This document shows positions 23,939 through 34,743 of a stretch of 64,000 nucleotides of DNA, piece by piece. The notes under the pieces are model-generated. The model saw only the letters and a program-made list of their open reading frames with translations, was not told where the DNA came from and did no database searches. The translations under genes and the position numbers were made by a program. Every line of letters begins with the position of its first letter. Positions within the stretch are counted from its first letter, which is position 1. The stretch comes from Corticium candelabrum (taxonomy: Eukaryota; Porifera; Homoscleromorpha; Homosclerophorida; Plakinidae), in NCBI RefSeq assembly GCF_963422355.1, contig NC_085093.1, positions 210,561-274,560 of the forward strand. The letters are read 5' to 3'.

Positions 23939-24013
<75 letters not shown>

Positions 24014-25625
24014 CCATACAATGATATGCTGTTTGTGTTATATTGAAATTGATACATTTTGCCTGTACATATTTGATATTTGTATTTAATGTAGTTTGTG
24101 TCGTAATTTGTTTTATATGGCACAGGCTACACCAAGAGATCTCAATGATCTTCCCGACTATGGAGATGACTGCAGGGTGTTAGAAAAGTACGAACAGTTT
24201 TTATGGGTTCTACAATGTGGCTAATGAAGTGACTTGTTGCAATTGCAGTCTTATTGATGGTGTGAATGTGACAATGTCTGACGAACACATGTGGATGGTA
24301 CCATTTAGTGAAGGTGAGAACCATCTTCTTGTTATCGATCTGAGAACTGAGATGGAAGTGTCTGGACTTCGGATATGGAATTACAACAAATCTCCTGATG
24401 ACACATTTAGAGGGGTAAGTCATGTGCAGCAGAGTTTCACAGCAGTATAGACAGTTATCAACATCAGTGTCACTATTGTATAGGCGCAGTCTGTGAGCAT
24501 ATCATTGGATGGACAACTGGTCTCAAGTGAATCGAGTTTCTTGTTACGGAAAGGCAAGTTGTACACAACAACATGGTTGTTTGTGATTGTTGTTGGACTC
24601 GGCTAATTGCAGGTCCTGGAAATACTCATTTTGACTTTGGTCAGAAGATCATGTTCAATGACTTGCCTGAGATTGCTGAGAAAATAGACAACCATCCATC
24701 AACTTCCATTCCAATAGGATGTATCCTTCAGATGTGAATGTCACTACGGATTGCACTTTCGCTTGCCTGTTTGAATGTTTGTGTCTGTGTTATGATTTCA
24801 GCATATCTGTTGATACTCTTTGCTGTTTGGTTTGTGTGTCTCACAAGATGTGAGCATTGTTATCTTCTTGACTTTCAACTAGTTGTTTTCCAATTCCAGT
24901 TGATATCAACATGGGGTGATCCTTACTACATCGGACTAAACGGACTTGAGGTTTTTGATATTTTAGGTCACCGGCTGTCTCTAACAACTAAAAGTATTCA
25001 TCGTTGCAACATAAAATATTTTACTGCATGTTTTATTTTGACACTATTTGTCGTTTCTACATTTAGATATTGATGCATTTCCTCAGAGTGTCAATGATTT
25101 AGAGGTTGTATCAGGTGATGTACGAACTCCTGACAAACTCATAGATGGAGTAAATGATACCTACGATGGAAGGCATATGTGGCTTGCACCCGTTTTCCAG
25201 CAGCAGGTTAATTGTCAGCGATATGGAATTGGCAGATAGAGTTGTGACATTTTGTTGGGGTTAGGTAAACTTGCTGTATGTATATTTTGATCATCCAGTG
25301 AGCGTTTCAATGATAAAATTATGGAACTACAGCAAAACACCAAGTAGAGGAGTGAAGGAATTCAGTGTATGAATTTCTCTTTCAGTGTCTGCTGTGCTAT
25401 TTCTGACATTAATCAATATTGCACTGTGAATACATCTTTTTGTCACTATTTTCTTTACCGTTTATTTGTGTCTTACATCTACTTGCTTGATCATCTTGTT
25501 GCCTGCTTGTGTTTGCGTGCGGTTTCTGCTTTCTGTTTGTCAGTATTTTCTTTATCTGTTCATTTATTTATGCTGTCTGTCTTTATCACATCTCTGCTAA
25601 TCATTTGTGTTCGTCTCTTAGTTGG

Positions 25626-25691
<66 letters not shown>

Positions 25692-26209
25692 TTGTGTGTG
25701 TGTGTGTGTGCACGCGCACGCATGCGAACGTTTGTGTTCTTTGCTTTAGGCCTTTGTTTGTTTGATGTTCAGGTTTTGGTCGATGGTCTTTTGGTCTATC
25801 ATGGTATTCTCCCTTCAGTGCCACTGGAAGCAAGGGGAATTCTGCCTACTTGTATGGCACCAGTAGACCACCACTCCATTCTATTCACAGAAGGGCAAGA
25901 CATTGTAGCAAAAGAGGAACGTCATGCTCTCAGGTAGCTAACAGCAAAATGTCAAACAAGATTGTCAATAGCAATGTCACATTTCTATTTAACCAGATCG
26001 GTATTTGAAGACCAGGATTTTCAAATGACCAATGACTCTTACGTTTGTACTGGAGGCAGACAGTCGAAAAGTGTCCACTCTGTTGATCCAGGTTTCTAAA
26101 TAAGCTGCTTTCTTTGTGTGCTTGTTTATGTTGTCACTCTTAAATCGTTCATGTTACAGCTCTACGACCTCAGACTAGCGTAACAGCTGGCTCTTTCCAG
26201 TGGAGCTGA
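12598..26209 (+). CDS. KATNIP: katanin-interacting protein (KATNIP / KIAA0556 homologue)
   Basis: A many-exon gene. The first exon 12598-12746 gives PSYVEYLMHLQDRNR. The next, 13529-13689, gives MLKQLRKKDEQQIELERKEQ, then GFSVYVNGANNRG, the conserved KATNIP N-terminus. Short acidic and Ser-rich exons follow to about 17250. Then come four copies of a module whose core is (T/S)WGDxxYxGLxGxE(V/I): near 17450 (NWGHPNMIGL), 21430, 23830 and 24905. Each is followed by a segment such as DEHMWMVPFSEGENH...LRIWNYNK (18020-18150, 21740-22200, 24280-24415, 25170-25365). The last exon ends ...TAGSFQWS, stop 26207-26209. In other animals KATNIP binds microtubules and katanin and acts at the ciliary base; human mutations cause Joubert syndrome. 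Introns carry several CA/GT tracts and a MITE. The middle exons (15200-17250 and 19100-21000) are only partly resolved. Confidence 0.9.
14278..14346. repeat. (CA)n microsatellite
   Basis: A pure CA run in a KATNIP intron, followed by a CCGCCGCCACCACCACC patch. The overlapping open frames are repeat artefacts. Confidence 0.95.
15293..15323. repeat. (CA)n microsatellite
   Basis: A short pure CA run in a KATNIP intron. Confidence 0.95.
16200..16345. repeat. degenerate ACAG/ACACA-rich intron tract
   Basis: Imperfect CAGACAGA and ACACACAG repeats in a KATNIP intron, just after exon sequence ending ...ETEVAKRK. It is the reverse complement type of the CTGT repeats seen elsewhere in the window. 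Confidence 0.7.
19349..19402. repeat. small overlapping palindrome
   Basis: Interleaved inverted repeats ATGGTTCATG/CATGAACCAT and CATGGTTGAACATG/CATGTTCAACCAT lie in a KATNIP intron and could fold as a small cruciform. No function is assigned. Confidence 0.6.
22556..22581. repeat. (TG)n microsatellite
   Basis: A 26-bp GT run in a KATNIP intron. Confidence 0.9.
23238..23581. mobile_element. MITE with ~45-bp terminal inverted repeats in KATNIP intron
   Basis: The left end TAAGCCTTGTCCACACT continues with AGACCAGAATGGATCACGATTGAATC. The right end, read in reverse complement, is TTAAGCCTTGCCCACACTTG followed by CACTGGATCACAACCGGTTGAATCC. The arms match over about 45 bp with several mismatches. 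The element is about 340 bp with no coding capacity. GTCCACACTG also occurs inside at about 23330, next to a GATCGCGATC-rich block. The target duplication is unclear, so the superfamily is not assigned. Confidence 0.75.
23942..24012. repeat. (TG)n microsatellite
   Basis: A 71-bp pure GT run starting about 15 bp after the end of a KATNIP exon. The exon's open frame runs on through it artefactually. Confidence 0.97.
25628..25716. repeat. (GT)n microsatellite
   Basis: A GT run with a TTTGTT interruption in a late KATNIP intron, followed by an alternating CACGCGCACGCATGCG purine-pyrimidine patch. Confidence 0.95.
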
Positions 26210-27010
26210 TGATGACATCATGTATGCGTTTTGTTTAGTGTAATACAATATCTCATTTGGTATGTGTGGATGTTACAGTCAGCTGTTGATGTGTGTGCTA
26301 GCTTGTTGGTGAAACTGACAGCAAGCATCATTGATGGAACCAACTGGCAGCACCCGAGTTAACAGAATTGAGTGAAGCAAGTAAACTGTACAAAGTGAGC
26401 AAGCCTGCAAGCACATAATGTGCTGTTAGAGTTTAATGACTATATTAGTTTCAGAAGTGGCTATATTTATTTATTGTACATTCAAAAGTTTCTTATGCAA
26501 ATTTCTGATCATCAGTTGACGAGTAGTCAGAACATCATGTTTCGATTAATATCAGGCATTTTGTTAAACTATTGAATTTATTGTTTAATTGAGTGAATTC
26601 GATTAAAGAACGAAAACTAGCACAACTGAATTCCTCACCAGTTTGTCATTCAAGGCGTAAACTGGAACACAATGACCGATTTCTTAGCTGGTATACTTTC
26701 AAACAATTTGCGTCACAGAATCTCGTTTTATTCAAATCTGGTAGCCCCCAAAACGTGAAAATTCACTGTGGATAGATTCTGCGTACTATTTTGTCATGTA
26801 GTTTATACGGGTTGTATACTAAATTTTTAGTGTTGTTGTGTGTCTGCTTGATATGCATACCATACCTGATTGAGTGTCTTGTATAATCACATACGCACGT
26901 GTCAGCTCGCGTGAGTCGGCTATCAGTAACTCAGTAGCCAATCAGGTTCCACTAAAGTCTAGTCCGACATTTGCTATGGATGGGTTCGCGCACATGAACG
27001 CAACGCGACC
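26210..27010. other. intergenic region, KATNIP 3' side
   Basis: About 800 bp without a recognised gene. It holds the KATNIP 3' UTR and the promoter of the following gene. The open frame at 26593-26775 has no resemblance to known proteins and lacks splice context. Confidence 0.5.
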
Positions 27011-27686
27011 ATGAGCAGCAAAGAAAACGAGTCGCTGTCTACGACCGTCATGTCGCTCCAACTACCTCGCCTAGTGAAAAGCCGCCCAAGTTCCTGCCGC
27101 ACGTCCGTTTTCCTACCGAAGCGAGCCAGCCGACCTTCATCGTCTCTGGAACCGCGCAGCCGTGCAAGTGAACGAGTTGAGATGTCCATGGCGTCAGTCA
27201 ACGGCTCGGAGTCGAGTGGCAGTTCATGCAGTTCGGACGGCTGTACCACAAATCCAAGTGTAGAAAGTAGGCGGTCCAGAGTTTCCAAACCCACAATTGT
27301 CACCTTCGAAATTCCGGGTCTAAGCGGAGACCGGGAGAACGCTCCATCTCATTGGCACCAGTTGCCGACGAACCTTCCTCCTCTTAGACAACCAAGGAAA
27401 AGTTATCAACAAGTACGCCTTGTTTGCCGCAAACAGAACGCATGCCAATATATGCTAGGTGGATGGTAATGTAGATTAGCTGTTTGTTTTTGTGCAGGCG
27501 GTTCTACCAAAGAATGCTGTTGATTGTGGTCAAGGCCTTTTTGGAAGTATTGGGTTAAGGCCTCGGTTTGTTCCTAAGAAAGCGCCTCGTCAGTCTGTGT
27601 CTGTGAGGAATGCAAAATGGAAAAAAGAGCAATATGAATTGAGTAGATTTGAGAAAGCTTTTGAAGTTTTGCCGGCACACTTGTAG
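27011..27686 (+). CDS. unrecognised two-exon protein, 196 aa
   Basis: I do not recognise this protein. Exon 1 runs 27011-27412 (134 codons from ATG) and exon 2 27498-27686. The GT-AG intron is phase 0, and the stop TAG is at 27684-27686. The N-terminal half is rich in Ser, Arg and Pro and looks disordered. A motif SKPTIVTFEIPG lies near residue 95. The C-terminal 60 residues (GLFGSIGLRPRFVPKKAP, then WKKEQYELSRFEKAFEVLPAHL) look more ordered, with a predicted amphipathic helix. The first exon is markedly more GC-rich than its surroundings, which supports coding. It follows KATNIP on the same strand, about 0.8 kb downstream. Real coding status is likely; no function is proposed. Confidence 0.65.
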
Positions 27687-28289
27687 TAAGCACATGTACA
27701 CTGACTGGACTGGCTTGTTGTCTTTCTGAACTAATATTTATAGATCCAGATAACTCGTCAGTCATTGTATTTAACTTTATCTGACGAGGACAGTTATCAT
27801 ATATGTAGAATACGGGTACTGTTTAGAGTACTAGTCAATATGCATTATTAAGTTCCACAGGGTATTGAACAAATGTTTAATTAAAGTTAATTAACATGTC
27901 TACTTGAATGATTGTGTCTAGAACACTGACATATTTGTGTTATTGATGGATGTTTAGTCACTATGTATGAGTATAGCGTGTTTGGTATGAAATCAACTGT
28001 AGCAGTTCTATTAGATTCGAGTGATTGTATTACAGCTATGAGAATTAGACTGTTAGAATGGAATTTCTACATGTTGGAAGTTTGTGCTGTTGTCTTTATT
28101 GATACATGATTATGGTCAAATTTTAGTAGTTTAACAACGTTACTTGACTTTTAACTCTAACCCAAACCCTAACCCCAACTCCCATAAACCTAACCCATAA
28201 ACCTAACCCAAACCCATAACGCTAGGTGTTGAATTAATTATGATGGGTGAGTTGACTGTTCCTGTGCATTAGAAGGTCAGTAATTGATA
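27687..28289. other. intergenic, with telomere-like tract
   Basis: No gene is seen between the 196-aa protein and the mariner element. The notable content is the CCCTAA-like tract at 28151-28228. Confidence 0.6.
28151..28228. repeat. degenerate telomere-like (CCCTAA/CCCATAAACCTAA) tract
   Basis: The tract reads CTAACCCAAACCCTAACCCC and continues with CATAAACCTAACCC units. The CCCTAA hexamer is the animal telomere repeat, but the units here are uneven (6-13 bp). It may be an interstitial relic or a low-complexity minisatellite. Confidence 0.5.
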
Positions 28290-29012
28290 CAGACATGGGC
28301 ATAATTATGGATGGAGCCACCCTGATCATGTGACCTAGATTAGAAAAGTATTGGACTTTCTCAGACAGTGCAAGTACATGCATCTAGAGTGACAACTGCA
28401 CTTCGTAGTAAATTTGAACAAGTCATAATGGAGAGGTAATGGCTCTGATTGTGCCATCCACATGTCTGAGATTGCAGGTGATGTGTGACCTGTTGAGATA
28501 CATGACTGCTTCTTGTTGTCAGTTCAATCAGTAAATTTGAAAGTTAATAATCAAAATCAGTTTCAAAAAGCTTCTAAACAATAAAATGACTTTGTCTATT
28601 TTAGAAGACATACTAAAAGATTAAATGGAGACTATACGTTTCAGTTTACTTGCATATTCTGAGTCTATTCTCATCTGCTCTTGTGACGTCACAACATGAA
28701 CGGTTTAGAGCAGCAATTGAGACTAAAATTCGTTAGTCACTGTTCTGCATTGCTGAAACTTGTTCTGCAGTGCTAATGTCCTGTCCAGTCCTTTCTGTCA
28801 CAGTCGAGTTAGCAAAGATTGCCGACGGAGTGACTTTAGGTTTGCAACAATGTACGTACAGAAATATGGCGACTGTTATAGAGAAATCAGCTGTTTTGAT
28901 TGAGCGCTAAGCGATTTCTAGCGGGAAATGGTCAGCTGTTTTCTCAAATCACCTGTGCTTTCTCTCAAGTCGCATTCAGCTGATTTTCTCAGTATCACAC
29001 GGTCGTGTTCTA

Positions 29013-29619
29013 TTGCGTAAATGGCAAGCGCTTGCCAACTCAGCTCACGTTCGAGAGGCGAGATCGGAGGTCTCCACCAGACGAGCTTGTCTCATGGAAA
29101 CGTGTTGTCTTTTCGATGAGGTGAAAATCAGCATCGGAAGTGATGGCTGCCTGTACGTGTGGCGAATTCGAAGAAAGGGGAGGAATTTAGTGCAGAAATT
29201 GAATGTTGTCAGCCAGTAGTGCAGCATCCAACAAGCACTAGGCTATGCATATGGGGTTGCATTAGCTTTCAAGGTGTAGGCTCTCTTCATCACATGCGCG
29301 GCCGTCTGAATTCAGAAGATTACCAACAGATCCTGGGTGATGTTATGCTGCCAGATGCTCGTCGTTTAGTTGGTGAAGATTTTATCTTGCAGGAAGACAA
29401 CGCGACAATTCACACCTCGCGCTCAACCAGGCAATGGCTGCGGGACAACGAGGTTACTGTCTTGGACTGGCCTGCTAAGTCGCCAGATGCAAACCCCATT
29501 GAAAATCTATGGCATGTTTTGAAGGTTCGGGCAAATGAAAAACACCCTGAAACCGAACAAGAGTTGTGGGAAGCCGTGCAGATGGCTTGGCGTGAAATAC
29601 CCCAGGGATTAATTACCAA
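29013..29619 (+). pseudogene. Tc1/mariner transposase remnant, main part
   Basis: Two overlapping frames (29013-29219 and 29159 onward) carry consecutive parts of a Tc1-family DDE transposase, so at least one frameshift separates them. The second frame holds DNATIHTSRSTRQWL and the D/E region LDWPAKSPDANPIENLWHVL. The reading continues to REIPQGLIT, where the LTR element begins at 29620. Confidence 0.85.
29615..29619. repeat. 5-bp target-site duplication (ACCAA), left copy
   Basis: ACCAA directly precedes the left LTR and recurs at 33933-33937 directly after the right LTR. A 5-bp duplication is usual for Ty3/gypsy integration. Confidence 0.9.
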
Positions 29620-29752
29620 TGTAGTATGGATGTCTGGGCCGGACTGCGAGGCCCACGCATGCGTAACGACAGAGACAGAGAGCGAGCGCGATTGCAGACT
29701 AATAGAGTAGCATTGTAGTGGAAGCAACTCTCTACATTTGGCACTCTCTACA
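29620..29752 (+). repeat. left LTR of the Ty3/gypsy element
   Basis: 133 bp from TGTAGTATGG to CTCTCTACA, matching the right LTR with about one difference. The short LTR contains a repeated phrase, CTCTCTACATTTGGC, near its end. Confidence 0.95.
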
Positions 29753-32700
29753 TTTGGCGTAGTCGGCAGGATACGAACGACCCACAGACATGGCGGTAGC
29801 GAAGGCGGGCAGAGCCCCTAAAGAGTTTGTTCCTGATTATGGACACAACGTCGCCAGTGAGTTCGAACTGTGGCTAGAAGACGCTAATGATTATATGACT
29901 ATATGCAAAGTGACAGACCCCGCAGAGAAGAGAAGCCTCTTTCTGAACTTGGCTGGACTGAGTATCAGACGAGTCGTAAAAGGACTGGCTATCCCGGATG
30001 TGGTAGGAGAAGAGGGAGATCCATACAAAGCAATGACTGACGCAGTCCTAGCGCACTTCCGTCCATCCGTGAATACAACGTCTGAGCGACACAAGTTCCG
30101 CCAATTAAAACAACAAGGCCAAGAGACCGTGACAGCGTTCGTAGGACGCCTACGAGCCAAGGTAGAAGCATGTGAGTTTGAATCAACGCGGGTAGACACG
30201 ATAGTGAACGGACAGATTCGAGACCAACTGATTGTTGGGCTAAGAGATAACGATATTCGAAGGGAACTACTGAAAGAGTCACAACTCACCTTGGCTCAAG
30301 CAGTGTCAAAAGCGGTGGCATGTGAGTCATCTATAGCTGACAGCTCCCTGTATGAGGAAGTTCCACCGCCAAGCCTAGCAAACAAAGTGAGTCAATCAAA
30401 TCCATTGAGTAAAGGAAATGCTGGGAAGTGCAGATACTGTGGTTGCCACCATACTAGAGGGAAACAACATTGCCCGGCCGCAGAGAGTCAGTGCTCCCAC
30501 TGTCACAAGATGGGGCACTTTGCTGCCGTGTGTTTCCGTAAGACCAAGATGGCAGTGGCACGTGCAGTGGACCAAGAAGGACTCGGCCTAGAAGCGGATG
30601 AACAGACAAATCGGGTGACTGAGGATTACGACACGGTGTACAAGACAGGGAGTGGGCAACAGTCGAAACACTTCACAAGGACACTAACAGTCAACGGAAA
30701 ACGTTGCAGAGGCCTGCTGGACACGGGGGCAACGAGAACCCTCATCACCGCAGACGTAGTGGCAGCAACACGACCAAGCCACACAGTTCTTACGGCCTAT
30801 GACGGCACGCCGGTCACAACACTCGGAGTAGCAGATGTGACCATATCGTCCGGCAACAAGTCTTGCACATGCACGTGCTTTGTGGTCCCAACAGGACAAA
30901 CTGTACTCTTCGGCCAAGACGTTATCATACAGCTGCAGTTGTTGTCAGTTGCGGACGTGAATGTAGTCAAAGTCAGACCGGTGGACATCACCGTCGATCC
31001 CAAGGCAACGCCGGTCGCTCTTCCTCCCAGGCGCCATGCCTTCAGTCTACGAGAAGCTATCGAAGCGGAGATCAAGAGGCTGGAAGAACGCGGTGTGATC
31101 GAGTCAGTTCAGGAAGCCACACCGTGGGTATCGCCGCTAGTACCAACAAGGAAGGCGAATGGCACGCTAAGACTGTGCGTGGACTACAGACGTCTGAACA
31201 AAGCCATCATACGGGAGAGGCATATGTTGCCTACATCAGATCCCGCTGGCCCTGGATTCTCGCCCATACACCACGTTCGCATCCCATTGTGGCCTCTACC
31301 GATTTAAACGACTCCCATTCGGGATAAGCAGCGCCCCAGAGACCTTTCAACGCGTGGTCAGTGACATCCTGCACGGCACAGAGGGAGTGATGGTCTATAT
31401 CGACGACATTCTCGTTTTCGGCACATCTCAGGAAGAGCACGACAGAAGGCTTGAATTGGTACTGCGGCGCCTGAGCAACGCCAATTTGAGGCTCAACTGG
31501 GAAAAATGCCAGCTTCGACAGACTCAAGTCAAATATCTGGGCCATTGGCTAACCGGACATGGAATAGGACCAGACGCAGACAAGTTGAGGGCCATTCAGG
31601 ATATGCCCTATCCCACGTCAGTTACGGATTTACGGCGTTTCCTTGGCCTAGCCACCTACCTAGGCAAATTTATTCCCCGCCTCTCACAAATCACAGATGG
31701 TTTACGTCGAATTGCCAAGCAGGAGCCATTCGTGGCCAACGCGGAGTTGAAGAACGCCTACGACACAGCAAAGAGGAGTATTGCCACAGCCTTGCAAAAG
31801 CTCGCATATTTCCGACCCTCCAGCTTGGTTCCAACGGCTATCAGTAGCGATGCTTCACCACACGGACTGGGGGCGATGCTTTGGCAGAAAGACGACAGTG
31901 GTCAATGGACCCCGGTGGCATGCGCGAGTCGGTCATTGACAGCAGCGGAAACCCGTTACTCCCAGTTGGAAAGAGAAATGCTCGGAGTGGTATTTGCAAT
32001 TACACGCTTCCGTCAATATGTACTGGGACGACACATACAGGCCTTCACCGATCATAAACCGCTGGTCAACATCGTGTGCAAGCCATTCGATGACGTACCA
32101 CCTCGGCTTCAACGTTGGTTGGTCGCCCTGATGCCGTATCAATACTCACTGACGTACACACCCGGCCATCACTTGGTGTGTGCAGACGCATTATCTAGGG
32201 CCCCACTGGGGGACCAACACCCGTCGCCCGAGGAATGCCGGTCCATGCGCGAATATGTGAATATGGTCTTAGAAGAAGCACCAGTGGGTATCGACGAGAT
32301 ACGAAGAGCATCCGAGGATGATCCTCTCATCAGCAGTCTCATGAAGAGAGTCATTACAGCGTCCTGGAGAGACCGCAACCCACAAGAAGAACCATACTTC
32401 TTAGTGCGGGAGCAACTGACAGCAATTGACGGTGCCTTACTGTTCGACAGTCGCTATGTGCTTCCTGAGAATCTCAGACAACCGATACTAAGACTAGCTC
32501 ATGAGGGTCACCCAGGCCGAGATGCGTTCTTAGACACGCTGAGGACAAGAGTCTGGTGGCCCGGGCTGACCAAAGATGCGACTGCCTTCGCAGAACAGTG
32601 TGGAGTATGCTGGCGGAGGCGTTCTAATCAAGAACAAGACTTGCAGCCGTCTGAAGTTGAAAGTGTCTGGCATAAACTGGCGATCGACCTCGTGTCAATA

Positions 32701-33799
32701 GAAGGACATTCGTGCCTGTCGGTCATTGACTACGGCTCTCGTTATCCTGAAGTGATCCCCCTGGGCTCTACAATAGCCACAGCAGTGATCGACAAACTTA
32801 TGGAGGTGTTCGCGAGATTTGGGCTCCCATCAGTCCTAGTGACTGACAATGGACCTCAGTTCATAGCGGCTGAGATGGAACAATTTCTCAAGCAGTTGAA
32901 TATTCGTCACGTCCATTCAAGCCCGCGATACCCGAGATCCAATGGGATGGTTGAGCGGCTCCACCGTGTCTTGCGGGAACGGCTAAAAGGATTACGGCCG
33001 TCCATTTCTTTCCCACGACGACTACAGCAAGTCCTGATGGACATCCGCAACTCTACCCACAGGATGTTAGGGACCACGCCAAGTGAAGCCCTCTTCGGTC
33101 GTGTCCTCCTTACCCGAGTACCGTCCTATCACCACCCTGTTATGGTTAACCCCGCACACCAGCTGAGAGCGAAGGCGAAGATGGCGGATGCCCACGACGC
33201 GAGGAGAGGGGTACACCCCCTGCCCACACTGAAACCGGGAGCTACAGTGATACTGCAGGATGGACGCACAGATACCACCAAAAGGTGGCGAGTGGTGGAA
33301 CAGTACGGGCGCCAGGTGGGGGTATCCGACGGCAAGCGAATTTTGCTCAGGAATCGACAACATGTGAGGCAGTATAATCGACAGCCCGAAGGAGAAGAGC
33401 AGGATATGCCCCAAGCTTGGACCCAGACACCCGCTCCCGCAGTTCGTGCGGAAACAACATGGAACAACACCCCTACGCTTGCAGACTCAGAACGCGAAGG
33501 AGAGGTTACAGATCACACCCCGCCAACCCGGTCATCTATGGAAACTTGTGTGGAGCCTTCATCTAACATGACTGGGGGCAATAGCGTGGGAACAGGGAAC
33601 ACCGACCCGGATCCAAGATCAGGGGACGACTTAACGGAGCACCGGCACTCAGGACGGACTTTATACAAGTCAGGGACAGTGACGAGGTCGGGGCGTCAGG
33701 TGAAACTCTCGATGAAAGCGCAGGAAGCAGACATATAGGGGACGTTAGTTGTACCGCGGAGTTGAGTTGAGTTAGTAGCTTAAAAGACAGAGGGGGTAA

Positions 33800-33932
33800 T
33801 GTAGTATGGATGTCTGGGCCGGACTGCGAGGCCCACGCATGCGTAACGACAGAGACAGAGAGCAAGCGCGATTGCAGACTAATAGAGTAGCATTGTAGTG
33901 GAAGCAACTCTCTACATTTGGCACTCTCTACA
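33800..33932 (+). repeat. right LTR of the Ty3/gypsy element
   Basis: 133 bp, nearly identical to the left LTR. It is preceded by a purine-rich tract ending GAGGGGGTAA and followed by the ACCAA duplication. Confidence 0.95.
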
Positions 33933-33937
33933 ACCAA

Positions 33938-34000
33938 CATGCTAGAGAGTGTCCCAAGACGAATTGAGCGAGCGAGAGGAGGAGCAACTAGGTATTGAGA
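33938..34000 (+). pseudogene. Tc1/mariner transposase remnant, C-terminal end
   Basis: MLESVPRRIERARGGATRY followed by a stop is the usual end of Tc1 transposases. It continues the frame left at 29619 once the LTR element and one ACCAA copy are set aside. Confidence 0.85.
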
Positions 34001-34346
34001 ATTTAACAGAGTGTGTGTGGGTTATTTGGAGTGTGTGTGTGTGTTTGTGACCCGTTGAACTAAACCGGCTTTTTTCTAGGCCACAAAGTTCTTCAAAGAG
34101 AGCAAAATCCTGACATGGTAATGCATGGCGGCGGCGGCTAGTCTGGTCATTCCCTTAATCTTTTTGTTGCTACGGATTGTCAAAGCGTCCAATCAGAACA
34201 ACATAAATACTCAATTAGCATGATTTGATGTAGAATCAGCTGCAGCTTTAGGCGGGTCAGCAGGTACATAAATCTGCAACGTTCTGTTAATTTCCCCGCC
34301 TCAGCTGATATGGAGGGGTGGCTTCATAATTATGCCCATGTTTGTA

Positions 34347-34743
34347 TTACTTGTAGTAGTTACAGTGTGCATGGTGCAGTGGAATGATGTCCAAATTGTT
34401 TCATTTGGTTGTGGACACTTCCAAGAATCTCAACGGAGTAGAGCAGACACTTTCAATAGGTATAGGTATACAGTACACATAAAGTCACTAGTCAGATCTA
34501 AAATTTGCTACTGCTAACGTTGCACGTATTCTGCATGTTGATTTGTTTACAACTATTGTTTTGTAGTGCAGTACATTATTATCACACAGACTATCACTGT
34601 TAACAGAATGTATTTGTATGTAAAGTCATGACCACATGTGCAGCAATTAACAACAACTAGTGTAGAGTGAAAAATTAACAGAAACTCAGCAAAAGTCATG
34701 ATCATGCAGCTACTGCAGCACAAATGTCTCCAAACTGTCTCTT
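34347..34743. other. spacer between mariner element and HSP gene
   Basis: About 400 bp without a recognised gene. It includes the 3' flank of the minus-strand heat shock gene. Confidence 0.5.

Larger units (their letters stand above)
29620..33932 (+). mobile_element. Ty3/gypsy LTR retrotransposon, nearly full length, broken
   Basis: A fossil copy of about 4.3 kb. It has 133-bp LTRs (29620-29752 and 33800-33932) that start TGTAG and end CTACA. A primer-binding site, TGGCGTAGTCGGCAGGAT, is at 29755, and a purine-rich tract lies just before the right LTR. Parts in order: gag (about 29790-30420) with CCHC zinc knuckles (30430-30540), aspartic protease (LLDTGAT, about 30715), reverse transcriptase (about 31050-31800, VYIDDILVF), RNase H (about 31840-32200), integrase with zinc-binding and catalytic core (about 32480-33150), then a C-terminal tail to about 33740. 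The order protease-RT-RNase H-integrase defines Ty3/gypsy. The copy is not whole; about one clear break is seen in pol. The LTRs are almost identical, so insertion is recent, later than the host mariner copy. Confidence 0.95.
28290..34344 (+). mobile_element. Tc1/mariner DNA transposon, interrupted by an LTR element
   Basis: The ends form inverted repeats: CAGACATGGGCATAATTATG at 28290 and, in reverse complement, CAAACATGGGCATAATTATG at 34344, both flanked by TA (28288-28289, 34345-34346). Without the inserted LTR element and its 5-bp duplication the transposon is about 1.74 kb, normal for Tc1. Transposase traces: LFDEVKISIGSDGCLYVWR at 29100-29160; after a frameshift near 29165, LCIWGCISFQGVG (about 29245), QEDNATIHTS and SPDANPIENLW, spaced as in a DD34E core. 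The C-terminal end MLESVPRRIERARGGATRY with stop lies at 33939-33998, on the far side of the insertion. The N-terminal DNA-binding part is not readable. The copy is inactive. Confidence 0.9.

Noticed and set aside
29891-30289. Minus-strand frames over the LTR element
   Set aside because: They are antisense shadows of the gag region.
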